From the NCBI RefSeq assembly GCF_002846365.1, contig NZ_PJMW01000003.1, forward strand, positions 1 through 64,000: a stretch of DNA of 64,000 nt, written 5' to 3'. The position numbers and the translations under genes were made by a program. This document shows, one piece after another, positions 1-9,790 of the stretch. The notes below the pieces were generated by a model that worked only from the letters and a program-made list of their open reading frames with translations, was not told where the DNA came from and ran no database searches. This DNA is from Nocardia fluminea (GTDB lineage: Bacteria > Actinomycetota > Actinomycetes > Mycobacteriales > Mycobacteriaceae). How positions within the stretch are numbered: the stretch's first letter is position 1; each line of letters opens with the position of its first letter.

Positions 1-2
1 GG

Positions 3-620
3 CGAATAGCCGCGATCTACAGCGCCGCCCATATGGACGATGCCCGCGCGCTGTTTCTGTTTCGGACCCCCGAACCGCTGGATTACCACTACCGGGATGT
101 GGTTCGGCAGAAGCAATTGCTGCGGCAGCGCTTTGCCGGTATGGGCTGGGAGGTTCCGCGCCTGCTGGCCGCGGCGGAGGAGACCGAGACGTTCTATTTC
201 GACTCGATCACGCAGCTGCGGCTCGATACCTGGTCACGGGGGCGCGTCACGTTGGTCGGCGACGCGGGATACTGCCCGGGCCCGGTCGTGGGCGGTAGCA
301 CCAGCCTGGCGGTCGTGGGTGCTTACATCCTGGCAGGAGAGCTCGCTAGGTACGCCCCGGATTACCACGCCGCTTTCGCCGCGTACGAGCGCGAGATCGG
401 CGACTACGTGCGACGCAGCCGCGGGTTCGCGGCCGGGGCGGCCAATATGCTGGTGCCCGCCAGCGAATTTCATTTGTGGGCGATCGTCCGTGCGGCCCAA
501 CTGATCGACGCGCTACCGGCATGGGCAGGCCGGGCGCTGGCCAAATTCAATGCCAAGACTATTCGGCTACACGATGCGATCGAACTCGAGGATTACACGA
601 CACGGCAAGCTACGAGCTAA
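3..620 (+). CDS. FAD-dependent monooxygenase, C-terminal part (cut by window edge)
   Basis: The reading frame is already open at the left edge, so the N-terminus with the FAD Rossmann motif lies outside the window and only about 205 residues are visible. The segment RVTLVGDAGYCPGP is the second FAD-binding (GD) motif of PHBH-type aromatic monooxygenases, followed by the usual Gly/Ser-rich helix (VVGGSTSLAVVGAYILAGEL). A Tyr/Arg-rich helical tail follows, as in tetracycline-destructase-like and phenol-hydroxylase-like proteins. The substrate cannot be read from this part. It is transcribed away from the metal genes and shares no operon with anything in the window. Confidence 0.75.
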   Translation, partial: RIAAIYSAAHMDDARALFLFRTPEPLDYHYRDVVRQKQLLRQRFAGMGWEVPRLLAAAEETETFYFDSITQLRLDTWSRGRVTLVGDAGYCPGPVVGGSTSLAVVGAYILAGELARYAPDYHAAFAAYEREIGDYVRRSRGFAAGAANMLVPASEFHLWAIVRAAQLIDALPAWAGRALAKFNAKTIRLHDAIELEDYTTRQATS

Positions 621-1274
621 CCGGAAGCGCCTGGTCGTATCGGGGTCATGCTAACCGCACGTACATCACATCAAAGCGCGAGAAGCATACTCCCAGCGGA
701 ATTCGAATCGGCCATTCCCAAGTTTCGCGGGGGCGTCCCTTGGCGGCGAAACCGGGTTTTTGCCTACAAACAACCGCTCGAACGAATCGGCCGAGCGAAT
801 GCCTGCGTGCCACCTCTCGCGCGTACTTCCCCTCATGTGGTGCAGACCCGGGCGGGTCGGCGAGAGGAGCCTGGCCCCGGGCTTCCAGCCGGTCCGTTCG
901 GTCGCCGCAGTCGGATGTCCCCACGTAACTCACACTGCAGGAATGGGTTTCGCCCCTAGCCCCGACGGCTCGGCATCGCGCAGCGCGTCGGTGAACCAAC
1001 TTTCCCGAGAGGAGTAGAGATGCGCTGGGAGCTGCCGCGGTTGCCGATCCGCAGGTAGCCCGTGCGGTGTGTCGGTAGGGAATTTGCGAGCGTTTTGCGG
1101 CCACGGAACAGACCTGCGGTCGGGATATATCAACTCGCCGCCGGACCTTGATGCGGAAAGCCGCGTTCCCCAGAAGGTGGGCGTTTCTATTTGTCGGCAT
1201 TTGGTCGACGGATCAAATCCGAATAGTCGAGCGCCTGAAATTACGGGCACGGAATTCGGCTACAGTGCACGATT
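621..1274. other. Intergenic stretch without a convincing gene
   Basis: About 650 bases lie between the monooxygenase and the next possible gene. Open frames exist on both strands, including a 184-codon one on the minus strand. Their products are Arg/Ser/Pro-rich without any fold-like pattern, and none has a ribosome binding site. I see nothing recognisable here. Confidence 0.4.
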
Positions 1275-1691
1275 GTGACTGCACCCCGGGTAGCTGTGAG
1301 CGCACCGCGCGCGCGGGTGGCCCGGGCGATCGCGATGATTTTCCTGGCATCTGCCGTGATTTTGTGCGATTCGGCGGCCGCGGTGACACCGTTGGCCGCC
1401 GTGGCGAGCGGCGCACCCGCCGAGCAGCCGGGCACCACCGACATCGCGCAGGGCCAATCCGGGTCCACGGAGACCAACGCTGTACAACCGCAACACCGCG
1501 GTTGTGTCGCGGCTTTCCCGGCCCGCGAACAGAGCACCCTGATCACGGCGCCCCCGCAAGACGGTTATGACTCTGACCGCCTGACCGCTGCGGGCTTGCC
1601 GGCGGTACGAGCAACCAGCAGTGAGTCCGCGCCCGCGCTGCCGTGCGCGGGCCGAGTGTTGCTCGACATGCTCTGCATCAGTCGGCGCTGA
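1275..1691 (+). CDS. Possible small exported protein
   Basis: A GTG-started frame of 138 codons. The N-terminus has basic residues ([13 protein letters not shown]) followed by a hydrophobic stretch ([14 protein letters not shown]) and an Ala-rich cleavage-like region, so a Sec signal peptide is plausible. The rest is low-complexity Ala/Thr/Pro/Gln sequence with three Cys. No family is recognised. It lies 107 bp upstream of the PLP enzyme on the same strand. It could be a chance ORF, as no strong ribosome binding site is visible. Confidence 0.35.
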   Translation: MTAPRVAVSAPRARVARAIAMIFLASAVILCDSAAAVTPLAAVASGAPAEQPGTTDIAQGQSGSTETNAVQPQHRGCVAAFPAREQSTLITAPPQDGYDSDRLTAAGLPAVRATSSESAPALPCAGRVLLDMLCISRR

Positions 1692-1798
1692 CGGGCCGTA
1701 CCCGGCCACCGGCGGCTATCGCGGTGGGACCTGGGTTCGGCGACCTGTCAGAGATGGCGGCGCTCGCGCGCCGCCCGACTGCGGAAGGACCCCGTCTG

Positions 1799-2899
1799 AT
1801 GATCAATGCTGTTGTCGCTCGTACCGTGTTGCCCGCAGAGAACCTGCCCGCTCAACGTCCGCGTCCGGCCGCGCTGGTCGGTAACACCCCGCTGGTGTGG
1901 ATCGGCGAACCCCTCGCCGGCCCCGGGCAGGGGTTCTGGGCCAAACTCGAAGGCAGCAACCCGGGTGGTATGAAGGATCGTCCCGCCCTGCATATGGTCG
2001 AACGCGCCCGCGCGCGAGGCGACCTGTCCGACGGTGCCCGGATCATCGAATCGACCAGCGGTACATTGGGTCTGGGGTTGGCGCTCGCGGGGATCGTGCA
2101 CCACCACCCGGTCACTCTGGTCACCGACCCGGGCATGGAGTCGATGATGCGGCGGTTGCTCAGCGCCTACGGCGCCACCGTCGATCTGGTCGGGGAACCG
2201 CACCCGGTCGGGGGGTGGCAGCAGGCCCGTTGCGAGCGGGTCGCTGACTTGCTCGCCTGCACTCCGGGCGCGTGGTGTCCGAACCAGTACGCCAATCCCG
2301 ACAACATCGACGCCTACGAGTCGCTGGCGTGTGAGTTGCTGACCGAGCTCGGCCACATCGACGTGCTGGTGTGCTCGGTCGGCACCGGAGGTCATTCCGC
2401 CGGTGTCGCGCGAGTGCTGCGCCGATCCTTGCCCCGGTTGCGGCTGGTCGGGGTCGACACCGTCGGATCGACGATCTTCGGCCAACCTGCCGCGCCGCGG
2501 CTGATGCGTGGCCTGGGTTCCTCGATCTACCCTGCCAACGTCGACTACGCCGCTTTCGACGAAGTGCACTGGGTGGCCGCGCGTGAATCGGTGTGGGCGT
2601 GCCGGACCTTGGCCGCCACGCACTACGCCAGCGGTGGTTGGAGCGTCGGCGCGGTGGCTCTGGTCGCGGGCTGGATCGCCCGCAGCTGCGGATCTGACCT
2701 GCAAATCGCCGCGGTGTTCCCGGACGGTCCCGAACGCTATGCCGACACCGTCTACAACGACACCTACTGCGGTGAACACGGCTTGCTCGGCGGCCCGATT
2801 CCCACCGAACCCGACCGGCTCACCCATCCCGGTGAGCGGGTCGTCTCCTGCTGGACCCGCTGCGAGAACGTCGTTGCCCCAGCGGTAGTACGCGCGTGA
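1799..2899 (+). CDS. PLP-dependent cysteine synthase-like enzyme
   Basis: A 366-residue fold-type II PLP enzyme related to cysteine synthase and cystathionine beta-synthase. Near the N-terminus NTPLVW is followed by [13 protein letters not shown], whose Lys is the expected PLP Schiff-base residue. [14 protein letters not shown] occupies the position of the substrate-binding loop, and [11 protein letters not shown] is the phosphate-binding Gly-rich loop. The ATG at 1799 is chosen because GGAAGG lies about 10 bases upstream; the frame stays open further 5'. The substrate loop reads TSGTL rather than the TSGNTG of housekeeping CysK, so a specialised acceptor or a sulfur-transfer role is more likely than bulk cysteine synthesis. 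It is probably transcribed alone. Confidence 0.82.
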   Translation: MINAVVARTVLPAENLPAQRPRPAALVGNTPLVWIGEPLAGPGQGFWAKLEGSNPGGMKDRPALHMVERARARGDLSDGARIIESTSGTLGLGLALAGIVHHHPVTLVTDPGMESMMRRLLSAYGATVDLVGEPHPVGGWQQARCERVADLLACTPGAWCPNQYANPDNIDAYESLACELLTELGHIDVLVCSVGTGGHSAGVARVLRRSLPRLRLVGVDTVGSTIFGQPAAPRLMRGLGSSIYPANVDYAAFDEVHWVAARESVWACRTLAATHYASGGWSVGAVALVAGWIARSCGSDLQIAAVFPDGPERYADTVYNDTYCGEHGLLGGPIPTEPDRLTHPGERVVSCWTRCENVVAPAVVRA

Positions 2900-3095
2900 A
2901 TACCGTGTGGCGGCAGCTTTACCGATTCGACCGGCCCGGCGAGACGTAGGGTCAACCAGTTCACCATCAACCCTGGCATCTCCATGCGCACGCCGGCCGG
3001 CTACCTGGTGGGTCCGCCGGGGATGCGAGCGTAGCTGGCCGAGCTGGTACGGGGTATCGGTAACTTCACTCAGCTCCATCGCCACGGCGGGCGAT

Positions 3096-5558
3096 CTAGC
3101 TCCGGTCGCGGTAGGCCAGCAGCCGTAGCGCGTTCGCGACCACGATTACGGTCGAGCCTTCGTGGATCAGCACGGCCGGGCCGATTCCGAGGCCGAGGAT
3201 CGTGGCGGGAATCAGCACCGCGACGATGCCGAGGCTGGCCCAGAGGTTCTGGGCGATGATCCGGCTGGCCCGTCTGCTCAGCCCGACCGCGAACGGCAGC
3301 GCCTTGAGGTCGTCGGCCATCAACGCGACATCGGCCGTCTCCAGTGCGACATCGGAACCGGCGGCACCCATGGCGATGCCGATGCTGGCGGTGGCCATGG
3401 CGGGAGCGTCGTTGACGCCGTCACCGACCATCGCGACCCGGGTGTGGGTCTCGCGCAGGCGGGCGACCTCGGTGACCTTGTCCTCGGGCATCAGTCCGCC
3501 GCGGGCCTGACCGATGCCCACCTGCGCAGCGACGGCGTCAGCGACCCGCTGGTTGTCGCCCGAGAGCATGATCGTGCTCGTCATACCGAGCCTGCCGAGC
3601 CGCTCGACGACCTGCGCCGCCTCAGCTCGGGGCAGGTCCATCAGACCCACGACGCCGAGCCACCGCTCGCCCGCCCGCACCAGCATTGTGGTGCGGCCCT
3701 GCTCCTCGTACCGGGTTACCTCACGGTCGAGTGCCTCCGGCAGCACTGGGCCGTCATCGGCGAACAGTTCCCGCCTGCCGACTCCGGTGGCGATCCCGTT
3801 CACTGTCGCGAGCACGCCGCGGCCGGTGACCGAGCGGACGTTCTGCGCCCGCGGGACCGGGGTATCGCCGAGCCGCTCCCGGCCGTCCCGCACGATCGCT
3901 CGGGCGAGCGGGTGATCGCTCTGCTCTTCGACAGACACCGCGATGGCGAGCAGTTCAGCCTCGTCGACCCCTTCGGCGGGGATGACGTCCGCGATGCGCG
4001 GCAGGCCCTCGGTGAGGGTGCCGGTCTTGTCGAAGGCAATCGCGTTGATCCGGCCGAGCTCTTCGAGCGGCGCGCCGCCCTTGACAAGGACACCGGCCCG
4101 GGCGGCCCGGGCCACCGCGGACAGCACGGCGCTCGGGGTGGCGATGGCGAGTGCGCACGGGCTTGCGGCGACGAGCACAGCCAGCGCCCGGTAGACGCTC
4201 GCGCTGAACGGCTCGTCGATCACCAGCCCGGCGAACAGCAGCACCACTACGAGGGTCAGTACCGCCGGCACGAAGATCCGCTGGAACTTGTCGGTGAAAC
4301 GCTGGGTCGGCGAGGTCTTGGTCTGGGCCTCGGCGACCAGCCGCACCACCCGCGCCATCGTGGAGTCCGAAGCGAGCCGGGTGACCTGGATCTCGATGGC
4401 ACCGGCGCCGTTGATCGTGCCGGCGAAGACCCGCGACGACGCGCCGATCTGGTCGGGGGCGGCCGCGGCTGCGGCCACGTCGGGCACCGGTGACTTGTCG
4501 ACCGGCACGCTCTCGCCGGTGACCGGGGCCTGATCGATGCTGCTGGTGCCGGCCACGACGAACCCGTCCGCGGCCAAGCGAATGTTGGGGCGTACCACGA
4601 CGACATCGCCCAGGCGCAGTTGCTCAACCGGGACCTCGACTGTCTCGCCGGTGTCGGCGCGGCGCACCAGGGCGGTCTTCGGGGCGAGCTCGGCAAGGGC
4701 TTCGATCGCCCGCCGGGCCCGGCCCATCGCATAGCCTTCCAGGGCGTGCCCGACGCTGAACAGGAACAGCAGCAACGCGCCCTCGGCCACCTCGCCCAGC
4801 GCCGCGGCACCGGCTGCGGCGACCAGCATCAGGAAGTCGATCTCGAACCGCTTGGCCCGGATGTTCTGGTAGGCCTCCTGCGTCGTGTAGTAGGCGCCGA
4901 AGAAGAACGCGGCCGAGTAGGTCGCTAGCTCGACCAGGCGCGGCGTGTCCAGAAACGTCGCCATCGTCCAGCCGACGAACAGCAGCAGGCCCGACAAGGC
5001 GGCGAAGACCAGTTCGCTGCGTTCGCCGAAGATCCCGCCGTGCCCGTGCTCATGGCTGTGCCCGTGTTCATGACTGTGCCCGTGTTCATGACTGTGCCCG
5101 TCGTCCGCGCCGGACTCGTCACGGACGGGTGCGGTGAGCAGCTCCGTCAGTTTCTCGGCCGTGACGCGCCTGCGCTCGAACTCCACCTGCAGGGCGTTGG
5201 TGTCGGCGAACGACGCTTCGACGACGCCCTCGATGCTCCGAGCCCGGTCGAGGAGCGCGGCGCGGCCTTCGGCGTCGGCCGCAAGCTCGTCGGCCTGCCA
5301 GCGCAAGTGTCCGTAGCGGGCGCTGAGTTCGCCGGCGGCGTGCCGGGCCCGCTGCCGCAGATCCTGGTCGCCCGTTTGGTCGGGGTCGTAATGCACGCAC
5401 AGCCGGGAACGTTCCGCTTCCGCGGCGTCGAGGAGGTGGGCGTCCTCCACGCCGGTGATCGCGGCGAGATCGCGCGAGAGGCGGCCGACGCAACGGTCCT
5501 CACCTTCGGATACCTCCGGCAGCAGATCCACCAAATCCAAGACCATGTTTTCAGTCAC
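3096..5558 (-). CDS. P1B-4-type heavy-metal efflux ATPase
   Basis: About 820 residues. It has an N-terminal soluble region without a CxxC metal motif, then a His-rich tract (repeated HSHEHG) and membrane helices. The metal-site motif in TM6 is SPC (ASPCALAIATPSAV), phosphorylation is at DKTGTLTEG, and the hinge is GDGVNDAP. A C-terminal HEGST in the last helix pair, together with SPC, identifies the P1B-4 group (CoaT/CtpD/PfeT), which exports Co, Fe(II), Ni or Zn. The frame is open to 5618, giving up to 20 more residues. I prefer GTG 5558 because an 11-codon leader ORF ends in a GTGA overlap with it. Its neighbour across the divergent region is a CDF transporter, so the two form a metal-resistance pair. 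Confidence 0.9.
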   Translation of the reverse strand: MTENMVLDLVDLLPEVSEGEDRCVGRLSRDLAAITGVEDAHLLDAAEAERSRLCVHYDPDQTGDQDLRQRARHAAGELSARYGHLRWQADELAADAEGRAALLDRARSIEGVVEASFADTNALQVEFERRRVTAEKLTELLTAPVRDESGADDGHSHEHGHSHEHGHSHEHGHGGIFGERSELVFAALSGLLLFVGWTMATFLDTPRLVELATYSAAFFFGAYYTTQEAYQNIRAKRFEIDFLMLVAAAGAAALGEVAEGALLLFLFSVGHALEGYAMGRARRAIEALAELAPKTALVRRADTGETVEVPVEQLRLGDVVVVRPNIRLAADGFVVAGTSSIDQAPVTGESVPVDKSPVPDVAAAAAAPDQIGASSRVFAGTINGAGAIEIQVTRLASDSTMARVVRLVAEAQTKTSPTQRFTDKFQRIFVPAVLTLVVVLLFAGLVIDEPFSASVYRALAVLVAASPCALAIATPSAVLSAVARAARAGVLVKGGAPLEELGRINAIAFDKTGTLTEGLPRIADVIPAEGVDEAELLAIAVSVEEQSDHPLARAIVRDGRERLGDTPVPRAQNVRSVTGRGVLATVNGIATGVGRRELFADDGPVLPEALDREVTRYEEQGRTTMLVRAGERWLGVVGLMDLPRAEAAQVVERLGRLGMTSTIMLSGDNQRVADAVAAQVGIGQARGGLMPEDKVTEVARLRETHTRVAMVGDGVNDAPAMATASIGIAMGAAGSDVALETADVALMADDLKALPFAVGLSRRASRIIAQNLWASLGIVAVLIPATILGLGIGPAVLIHEGSTVIVVANALRLLAYRDRS

Positions 5559-5590
5559 AGCCGCACCCCCGTGTATCCCGCAGTCGTCAT
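5555..5590 (-). CDS. Possible 11-residue leader peptide upstream of the metal ATPase
   Basis: On the minus strand GGGAGAGACGAC precedes ATG at 5590, and the frame reads MTTAGYTGVRL and stops. Its TGA overlaps the GTG start of the ATPase as GTGA. The good ribosome binding site and the overlap suggest translational coupling. The alternative is that the ATPase starts further upstream and this ORF is accidental. Confidence 0.35.
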   Translation of the reverse strand: MTTAGYTGVRL

Positions 5591-5599
5591 GTCGTCTCT

Positions 5600-5841
5600 C
5601 CCAGCGAACCATAATCATGCATTCCTTGCAATGTGACTATATCTCAAGTCTCGGCTCCTGGTAGTCGCGTGCGGTGACGACCGGACGTGCTTGCGACGCG
5701 CACGGGCGCCACCCGGCTTCTTGCCCTCGATTGACGCGTGTCCGCCACGCCGAACCCGGTTTCGGTATAACGTGACCTGCGGTGTCGGAAGCTCGGTTTC
5801 TTGCGAGCACCCGCCTACGCCGCGATCGAGAGGTTCGGTAA
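5600..5841. promoter_or_regulatory. Divergent promoter region of the metal ATPase and CDF genes
   Basis: This is the AT-richest part of the locus. An imperfect inverted element of the form CATT-N6-AATG lies around 5610-5625 near the ATPase start, the kind of site a metal-sensing ArsR/SmtB or MerR regulator could use. No such regulator gene lies next to it. A GAGAGG ribosome binding site precedes the CDF start. The site is a guess from symmetry only. Confidence 0.3.
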
Positions 5842-6744
5842 GTGGGGCACGGACACGAGACATCGCCTATGACCGGTTCGGCAGGCGCGGCCTACAAGAA
5901 GCGGTTGGTCATCGCGCTCACGTTGACCGGCGGTTTCGCGCTGGTCGAAGTTGTCGGCGGCATCGTCACCGGGTCCCTGGCCTTGATCTCCGACGCCGCG
6001 CACATGGGCACCGATGTACTGGGGCTGGCGCTGGCACTGGCTGCGATACAGCTGGCCGGCAAGCCGGCCGCCGGGCAACGCACCTATGGCACATACCGGC
6101 TCGAGGTCCTCGCGGCGATCATCAACGGTCTGTTGCTGTTCGGCGTGGCCGGCTACGTGCTGTACCAGGCTTACCTGAGGATCACCGAACCGCCGGAGGT
6201 CCTGGGCGTGCCGATGCTCGTGGTCGCGGTCCTCGGGCTGGCGGTCAACGTGATCAGCTTCCGGTTGCTGTCCGCCGGCGCCAAGGAGAGCCTCAATGTT
6301 CGGGGGGCATACCTCGAGGTCCTCGCGGACATGCTCGGCTCCATCGGCGTGATCGTCGCAGCAGTGGTGATCGCCACGACCGGCTGGCCGTACGCGGACG
6401 CGATCGTCGGCGCCGGTATCGGCTTGTTCATCCTGCCCCGCACCTACACGCTGATGAAGCAGGCGGTGCGGATCATCATGGAGGTGTCCCCGCCCGAGAT
6501 CGACACCTCTGAGGTACAACGTCGGCTCATCGGGATCACCGGAGTCCAGGCCGTCCATGACCTGCACATCTGGACCATCACCTCCGGGATGGAGGCGGCT
6601 ACGGTGCACCTGGTGGTGCCCAGCGACGGAGACTGGCACGGTGTGCTCGACACCGCTCGCGACATCCTGGCGGAGTACGGCGTCACCCACCCCACCATCC
6701 AGATCGAACCTCCGGGCCACGTCGAAGGTAAAAGCGTCGTGTGA
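5842..6744 (+). CDS. Cation diffusion facilitator (CDF) metal exporter
   Basis: A 300-residue CzcD-like transporter that would export divalent metal (Zn, Co or Cd) in exchange for protons. It begins at a GTG after GAGAGG with a short His-containing N-terminus (MGHGHE). TM2 carries the CDF signature SDAAHMGTD with its metal-binding His and Asp. The equivalent TM5 site reads LEVLADMLGS, so Glu replaces the more usual His. Six membrane segments are followed by a cytosolic domain with VHDLHIWTITSG, the typical metal-sensing dimer region. It is divergent from the P1B-4 ATPase, and both carry His-rich tracts. Confidence 0.88.
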   Translation: MGHGHETSPMTGSAGAAYKKRLVIALTLTGGFALVEVVGGIVTGSLALISDAAHMGTDVLGLALALAAIQLAGKPAAGQRTYGTYRLEVLAAIINGLLLFGVAGYVLYQAYLRITEPPEVLGVPMLVVAVLGLAVNVISFRLLSAGAKESLNVRGAYLEVLADMLGSIGVIVAAVVIATTGWPYADAIVGAGIGLFILPRTYTLMKQAVRIIMEVSPPEIDTSEVQRRLIGITGVQAVHDLHIWTITSGMEAATVHLVVPSDGDWHGVLDTARDILAEYGVTHPTIQIEPPGHVEGKSVV

Positions 6745-7373
6745 AACCCCGCACTGCCGCTGCGGAAACCAGATCGTATGGGGCAAGCCCGACCTGCCAC
6801 TCCATCTGACGGGCGAGGAACTGCTCGTGGAAATGGTCGTCCGGTTGGGCGCGGTCAGCGGGGCCGGGCACGCCCGATTGATCAACGAACGACCTCGGCC
6901 GCGGCCGCGGCTGGGGCTGGGGCTGGTTCAGCGTCGGTGATCTGTTCGTGTTCATCGCGGTCAGCCTGTGCCAGATCCCGATGCGGGCTCTGGCCCACCC
7001 GCAATGGGCCGCGCCGCCCAGTATTTCGTCATGCCGCACGGTACCGATGAAGTCCGACACAACCTCGCCCACAAGGGTCACCGCCCGCGTCGGTCATCTC
7101 GCCGCATTTCCCACGGCATCAGTCATTGCTGATCGTTCGACGCCAGCCCCGTCACACCTGCACCTGTGGGTGTACCTGAGCATCCATACAATCAGAACTG
7201 GCCAGGGAACGCCGACCACCACTCGGTCGGTCCCCCACGGCCAGCGCATGTGCCCGGACCGGCGTTGCGGGCCGCCGATATCGCGCACAGGGCCGACTGT
7301 AGACAACACAGAAGAATCGACACCGGGCATTCTCGCCGCTGGTGGAGGGTGATGCGATGGTCGAGGAGGACCG
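6745..7373. other. Intergenic stretch, possibly with a membrane-protein remnant
   Basis: No gene has convincing start signals. A hydrophobic frame near 6930-7010 (DLFVFIAVSLCQIPMRALAH) resembles a single membrane segment and may be a relic of a membrane protein. The remainder codes only for Arg/Pro/Ser-rich sequence in all frames. Confidence 0.3.
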
Positions 7374-8684
7374 ATGCGCACAGTGCTGGACTGGTCGTTA
7401 CTGTCCGGACCTGTCCCGATCGTGCTCCGGTTGCTCGCGCTCGCGGCCGCCGGGTGGTTGCTGGCGCGGATGGTGCTACCACGATCACCGCGGCATGCGG
7501 TCGTTGTGACGGGTGCGTGTGCAATTGCTGCTGCCACGATCACTGTCACCGCCGCCTATCTGGCCCGGACGGTGTGGCTGCTGTTCCCCGACCGGCTCGA
7601 GACCTCGGTCTACGCGTGGGTGTTCCTCGGCGTATTCACGGTCGCGATCACCGCGGTCCACACGGTCACCGACCGGCGGCGCTACCTGCCGATATCGGTC
7701 GCGGCCGCGATAACGATCACCGCGGCTTGCGGCAACCAGGTCAACCTCGAGTTCGAGGCGTTTCCCACCGTCGCCGACATCCTCACGATCGAACGCACCC
7801 CCGCGGTACCGTTCACCGACATCGGTTCCCCGAGCGGCCTGCTCGACGACACCCACCCAATAGACACCGGCTGGACACCCCCACCGGGGATGCCGACCCG
7901 AGGCAAGCACACCTCGGCGCCGATCCCGGGCACGAAGTCCGGATTTGCCGGCCGGGATGCCGAAATCTATCTGCCGCCCGCATATTTCACCGACCCGCGG
8001 CCCCGGCTGCCGGTGTTGGTACTACTGGCCGGGCAGCCCGGGTCACCACAGGACTGGATGTCAGCCGGGAAGCTCACCCGCACGATGGACAACTTCGCCG
8101 CCGCCCATCAGGGACTCGCACCGGTAGTCGTGGTGGCCGACGGCACCGGAACTCAGTTCGGCAACCCGCTATGCCTGAACTCGCGCCGCGGCAACGCCGC
8201 CACCTATCTGTCCGTCGACGTTCCCGCCTGGATCACCGCCCACCTCAGCGTCGATACCGAGCCGCGGGCGTGGGCAGTCGGTGGACTGTCCTACGGCGGC
8301 ACCTGCGCACTGCAGCTGGCTATCAACTACCCGCAGGTGTACCCGACATTCCTCGACTTGTCCGGCCAAGCCGAGCCCAGCCTCGGGGATCGGCGCACCA
8401 CCGTCGAGGAAGCATTCGGTGGCGACACCGCAGCCTTCACCCGCGTCAATCCACTCGACCTGCTCCGCACCCGCCGCTACCCGGGCAGTGCTGGCACCAT
8501 TGTCGTGGGAACGCGCGACCCCGAAGCCAAAGCCGACGCTTCCACCGTCACCACCGCCGCCCGCGCCGCGGGCATGGAAATCCGCTACAGCGAACTACCC
8601 GGCGAACACAGCTGGCGGGTATGGACACCCGGCCTCGCACGCGAGCTGCCATGGTTGGCACAACGTCTGGGACTCATCTCGTGA
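7374..8684 (+). CDS. Membrane-anchored esterase of the mycolyltransferase-like (esterase D) type
   Basis: A 436-residue protein beginning after GAGGAGG. Four hydrophobic segments fill about residues 10-125. A linker follows, then an alpha/beta-hydrolase domain: LPVLVLLAGQPG near the oxyanion strand, VVVADGTGTQFGNPLC, and the nucleophile elbow GGLSYGGTCA. A His in GEHSWRVW is near the C-terminus. This layout (N-terminal helices plus antigen-85/esterase-D-like catalytic domain) is common in mycolic-acid bacteria. The catalytic domain probably faces outside and acts on cell-envelope esters. The gene is followed directly by a broken small ORF. Confidence 0.8.
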   Translation: MRTVLDWSLLSGPVPIVLRLLALAAAGWLLARMVLPRSPRHAVVVTGACAIAAATITVTAAYLARTVWLLFPDRLETSVYAWVFLGVFTVAITAVHTVTDRRRYLPISVAAAITITAACGNQVNLEFEAFPTVADILTIERTPAVPFTDIGSPSGLLDDTHPIDTGWTPPPGMPTRGKHTSAPIPGTKSGFAGRDAEIYLPPAYFTDPRPRLPVLVLLAGQPGSPQDWMSAGKLTRTMDNFAAAHQGLAPVVVVADGTGTQFGNPLCLNSRRGNAATYLSVDVPAWITAHLSVDTEPRAWAVGGLSYGGTCALQLAINYPQVYPTFLDLSGQAEPSLGDRRTTVEEAFGGDTAAFTRVNPLDLLRTRRYPGSAGTIVVGTRDPEAKADASTVTTAARAAGMEIRYSELPGEHSWRVWTPGLARELPWLAQRLGLIS

Positions 8685-8720
8685 CATACGTTCCCGTCGC
8701 AGGTTAGCGCGAGGAGCAGG

Positions 8721-8813
8721 ATGATGGCGTTATTCGGCAACGGTCCGACCACCGTCGTGCTTGGGCTGCTGGCCTTATCATTGCCACGCGCCGCTCACGC
8801 GCCAGCGACATGA
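8721..8813 (+). pseudogene. Start of a truncated gene (30 codons)
   Basis: GAGGAGCAGG lies immediately upstream of ATGATG, and the frame reads MMALFGNGPTTVVLGLLALS, a hydrophobic segment like the first membrane helix of a protein. It then runs to a stop after ten more residues. The good ribosome binding site and abrupt end suggest the 5' stub of a gene whose remainder was deleted at the edge of the scarred region. Confidence 0.4.
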
Positions 8814-9199
8814 TGGTGTCCATCTCGAACGGGGAACACCGCCGCAGCACCGATCGCCAGCACGGTCACGCAGACCAGCAGCGCGCCGATCGCCACGGCC
8901 AGAACCACCACCCCGATGATCAAGTCCACCGCCCCAGCCCCCGCGCGCTGAACCATCCGGTGATGCACAGCTGACCCGCAACGCCCGGGGCACCGCGCAT
9001 CACGAAGACCATCGTCATCAGCCCGCTCGACTTCTGGTGTCCCACACTGTTTTCCGCGTGCCGTGGCAGTGCGAGATACACCTGGAAGGAGAGCGCGCGC
9101 TCCGGTCATCGCGGCCGAGAAAGAATAGCAACACGAACGCGCAGTTCGCCGCGATCGCGCGCCAGTCCCACCCACGCCGGATCACACGCGACGTCGGTG
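8814..9199. other. Degraded DNA without an intact gene
   Basis: No frame has a usable start and a protein-like product. A minus-strand frame at about 8795-8956 codes for a hydrophobic stretch (VDLIIGVVVLAVAIGALL) that could be a small membrane protein or a remnant. The stretch is part of the scar between the esterase and the IS3 element. Confidence 0.3.
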
Positions 9200-9565
9200 T
9201 TCGCGTGGTGCTGTGGCAGCGCCGCAAGCTGCGCGAGGCTCAAAATCGCGAGTACCACCGCCGCGCACAGCGCGGTGGAACGGCGAACTCTCGGGCCCGC
9301 TACGGCATCACCACCCAGGCGTGGAGCCAGCTCGATCACGGGCAACTGCTGACCGACCCGACCGCCGTCGCCATCGCTGACGTCACGGAAAGAGCGTCGC
9401 CCAGATCCTGCTGCGATGGAACCTCGACCTCGGCAACATCGTGATCTCGAAGTCGGTGACCCCCGACCGGATCCAACATCAAGATTTTCGACTTCGAGCT
9501 CACCACCGAAGACCACAGCCAGCTCGCAGTGCTCGATGACGGCCACCGCACCGGGGTCCGATCCC
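9200..9565 (+). pseudogene. Frameshifted C-terminal half of an aldo/keto reductase
   Basis: Three segments in different frames read as one aldo/keto reductase. ARYGITTQAWSQL followed by HGQLLTDPTAVAIA is in the first frame. [18 protein letters not shown] and SVTPDRIQ are in the second. [20 protein letters not shown] and DGHRTG are in the third. This is the family order (GI.TEAWSPL, RW.L..G...IPKS, FDFELT..). At least two frameshifts and loss of the N-terminal TIM-barrel half make it non-functional. Its presence dates the surrounding scar as an old deletion/insertion site. Confidence 0.7.
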
Positions 9566-9569
9566 CAAG

Positions 9570-9790
9570 CTTACGGAGCGAAGTAGCGAATACCACGAAG
9601 TCAACCAGGCAGGAGTCCGCCTGGTCGAGATCCGACGCTACGCCACCCCCGCTACCGCAGATCATGCTTGGCGGCGGCAGCACCTGTCGGCCATATCTGC
9701 CAAGGTCGGCACCGTGGCGCCGGATTTCGCAGATTGGGGCGAAGGCCAACGATTCGGGTTTGTCCGTGACAATCCGGGCCAGTCGGCAGG
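9570..9790 (+). pseudogene. Unidentified gene fragment
   Basis: Just downstream of the reductase remnant, a frame in phase with 9591 codes for a protein-like stretch containing EVNQAGVRLVEIRRYAT and VAPDFADWGEGQRFGFVRDN. It has no start codon with a ribosome binding site and loses coherence near 9790. Composition suggests real but broken coding sequence. The family is not recognised. Confidence 0.35.

Noticed and set aside
646..1200. 184-codon minus-strand frame
   Set aside because: Arg/Ser/Thr-rich product without fold-like pattern, no ribosome binding site, typical of GC-rich chance frames.
1748..3085. 445-codon minus-strand frame opposite the PLP enzyme
   Set aside because: It is the antisense shadow of a gene with clear catalytic motifs; the product is Arg/Gly/Asp-rich low complexity.
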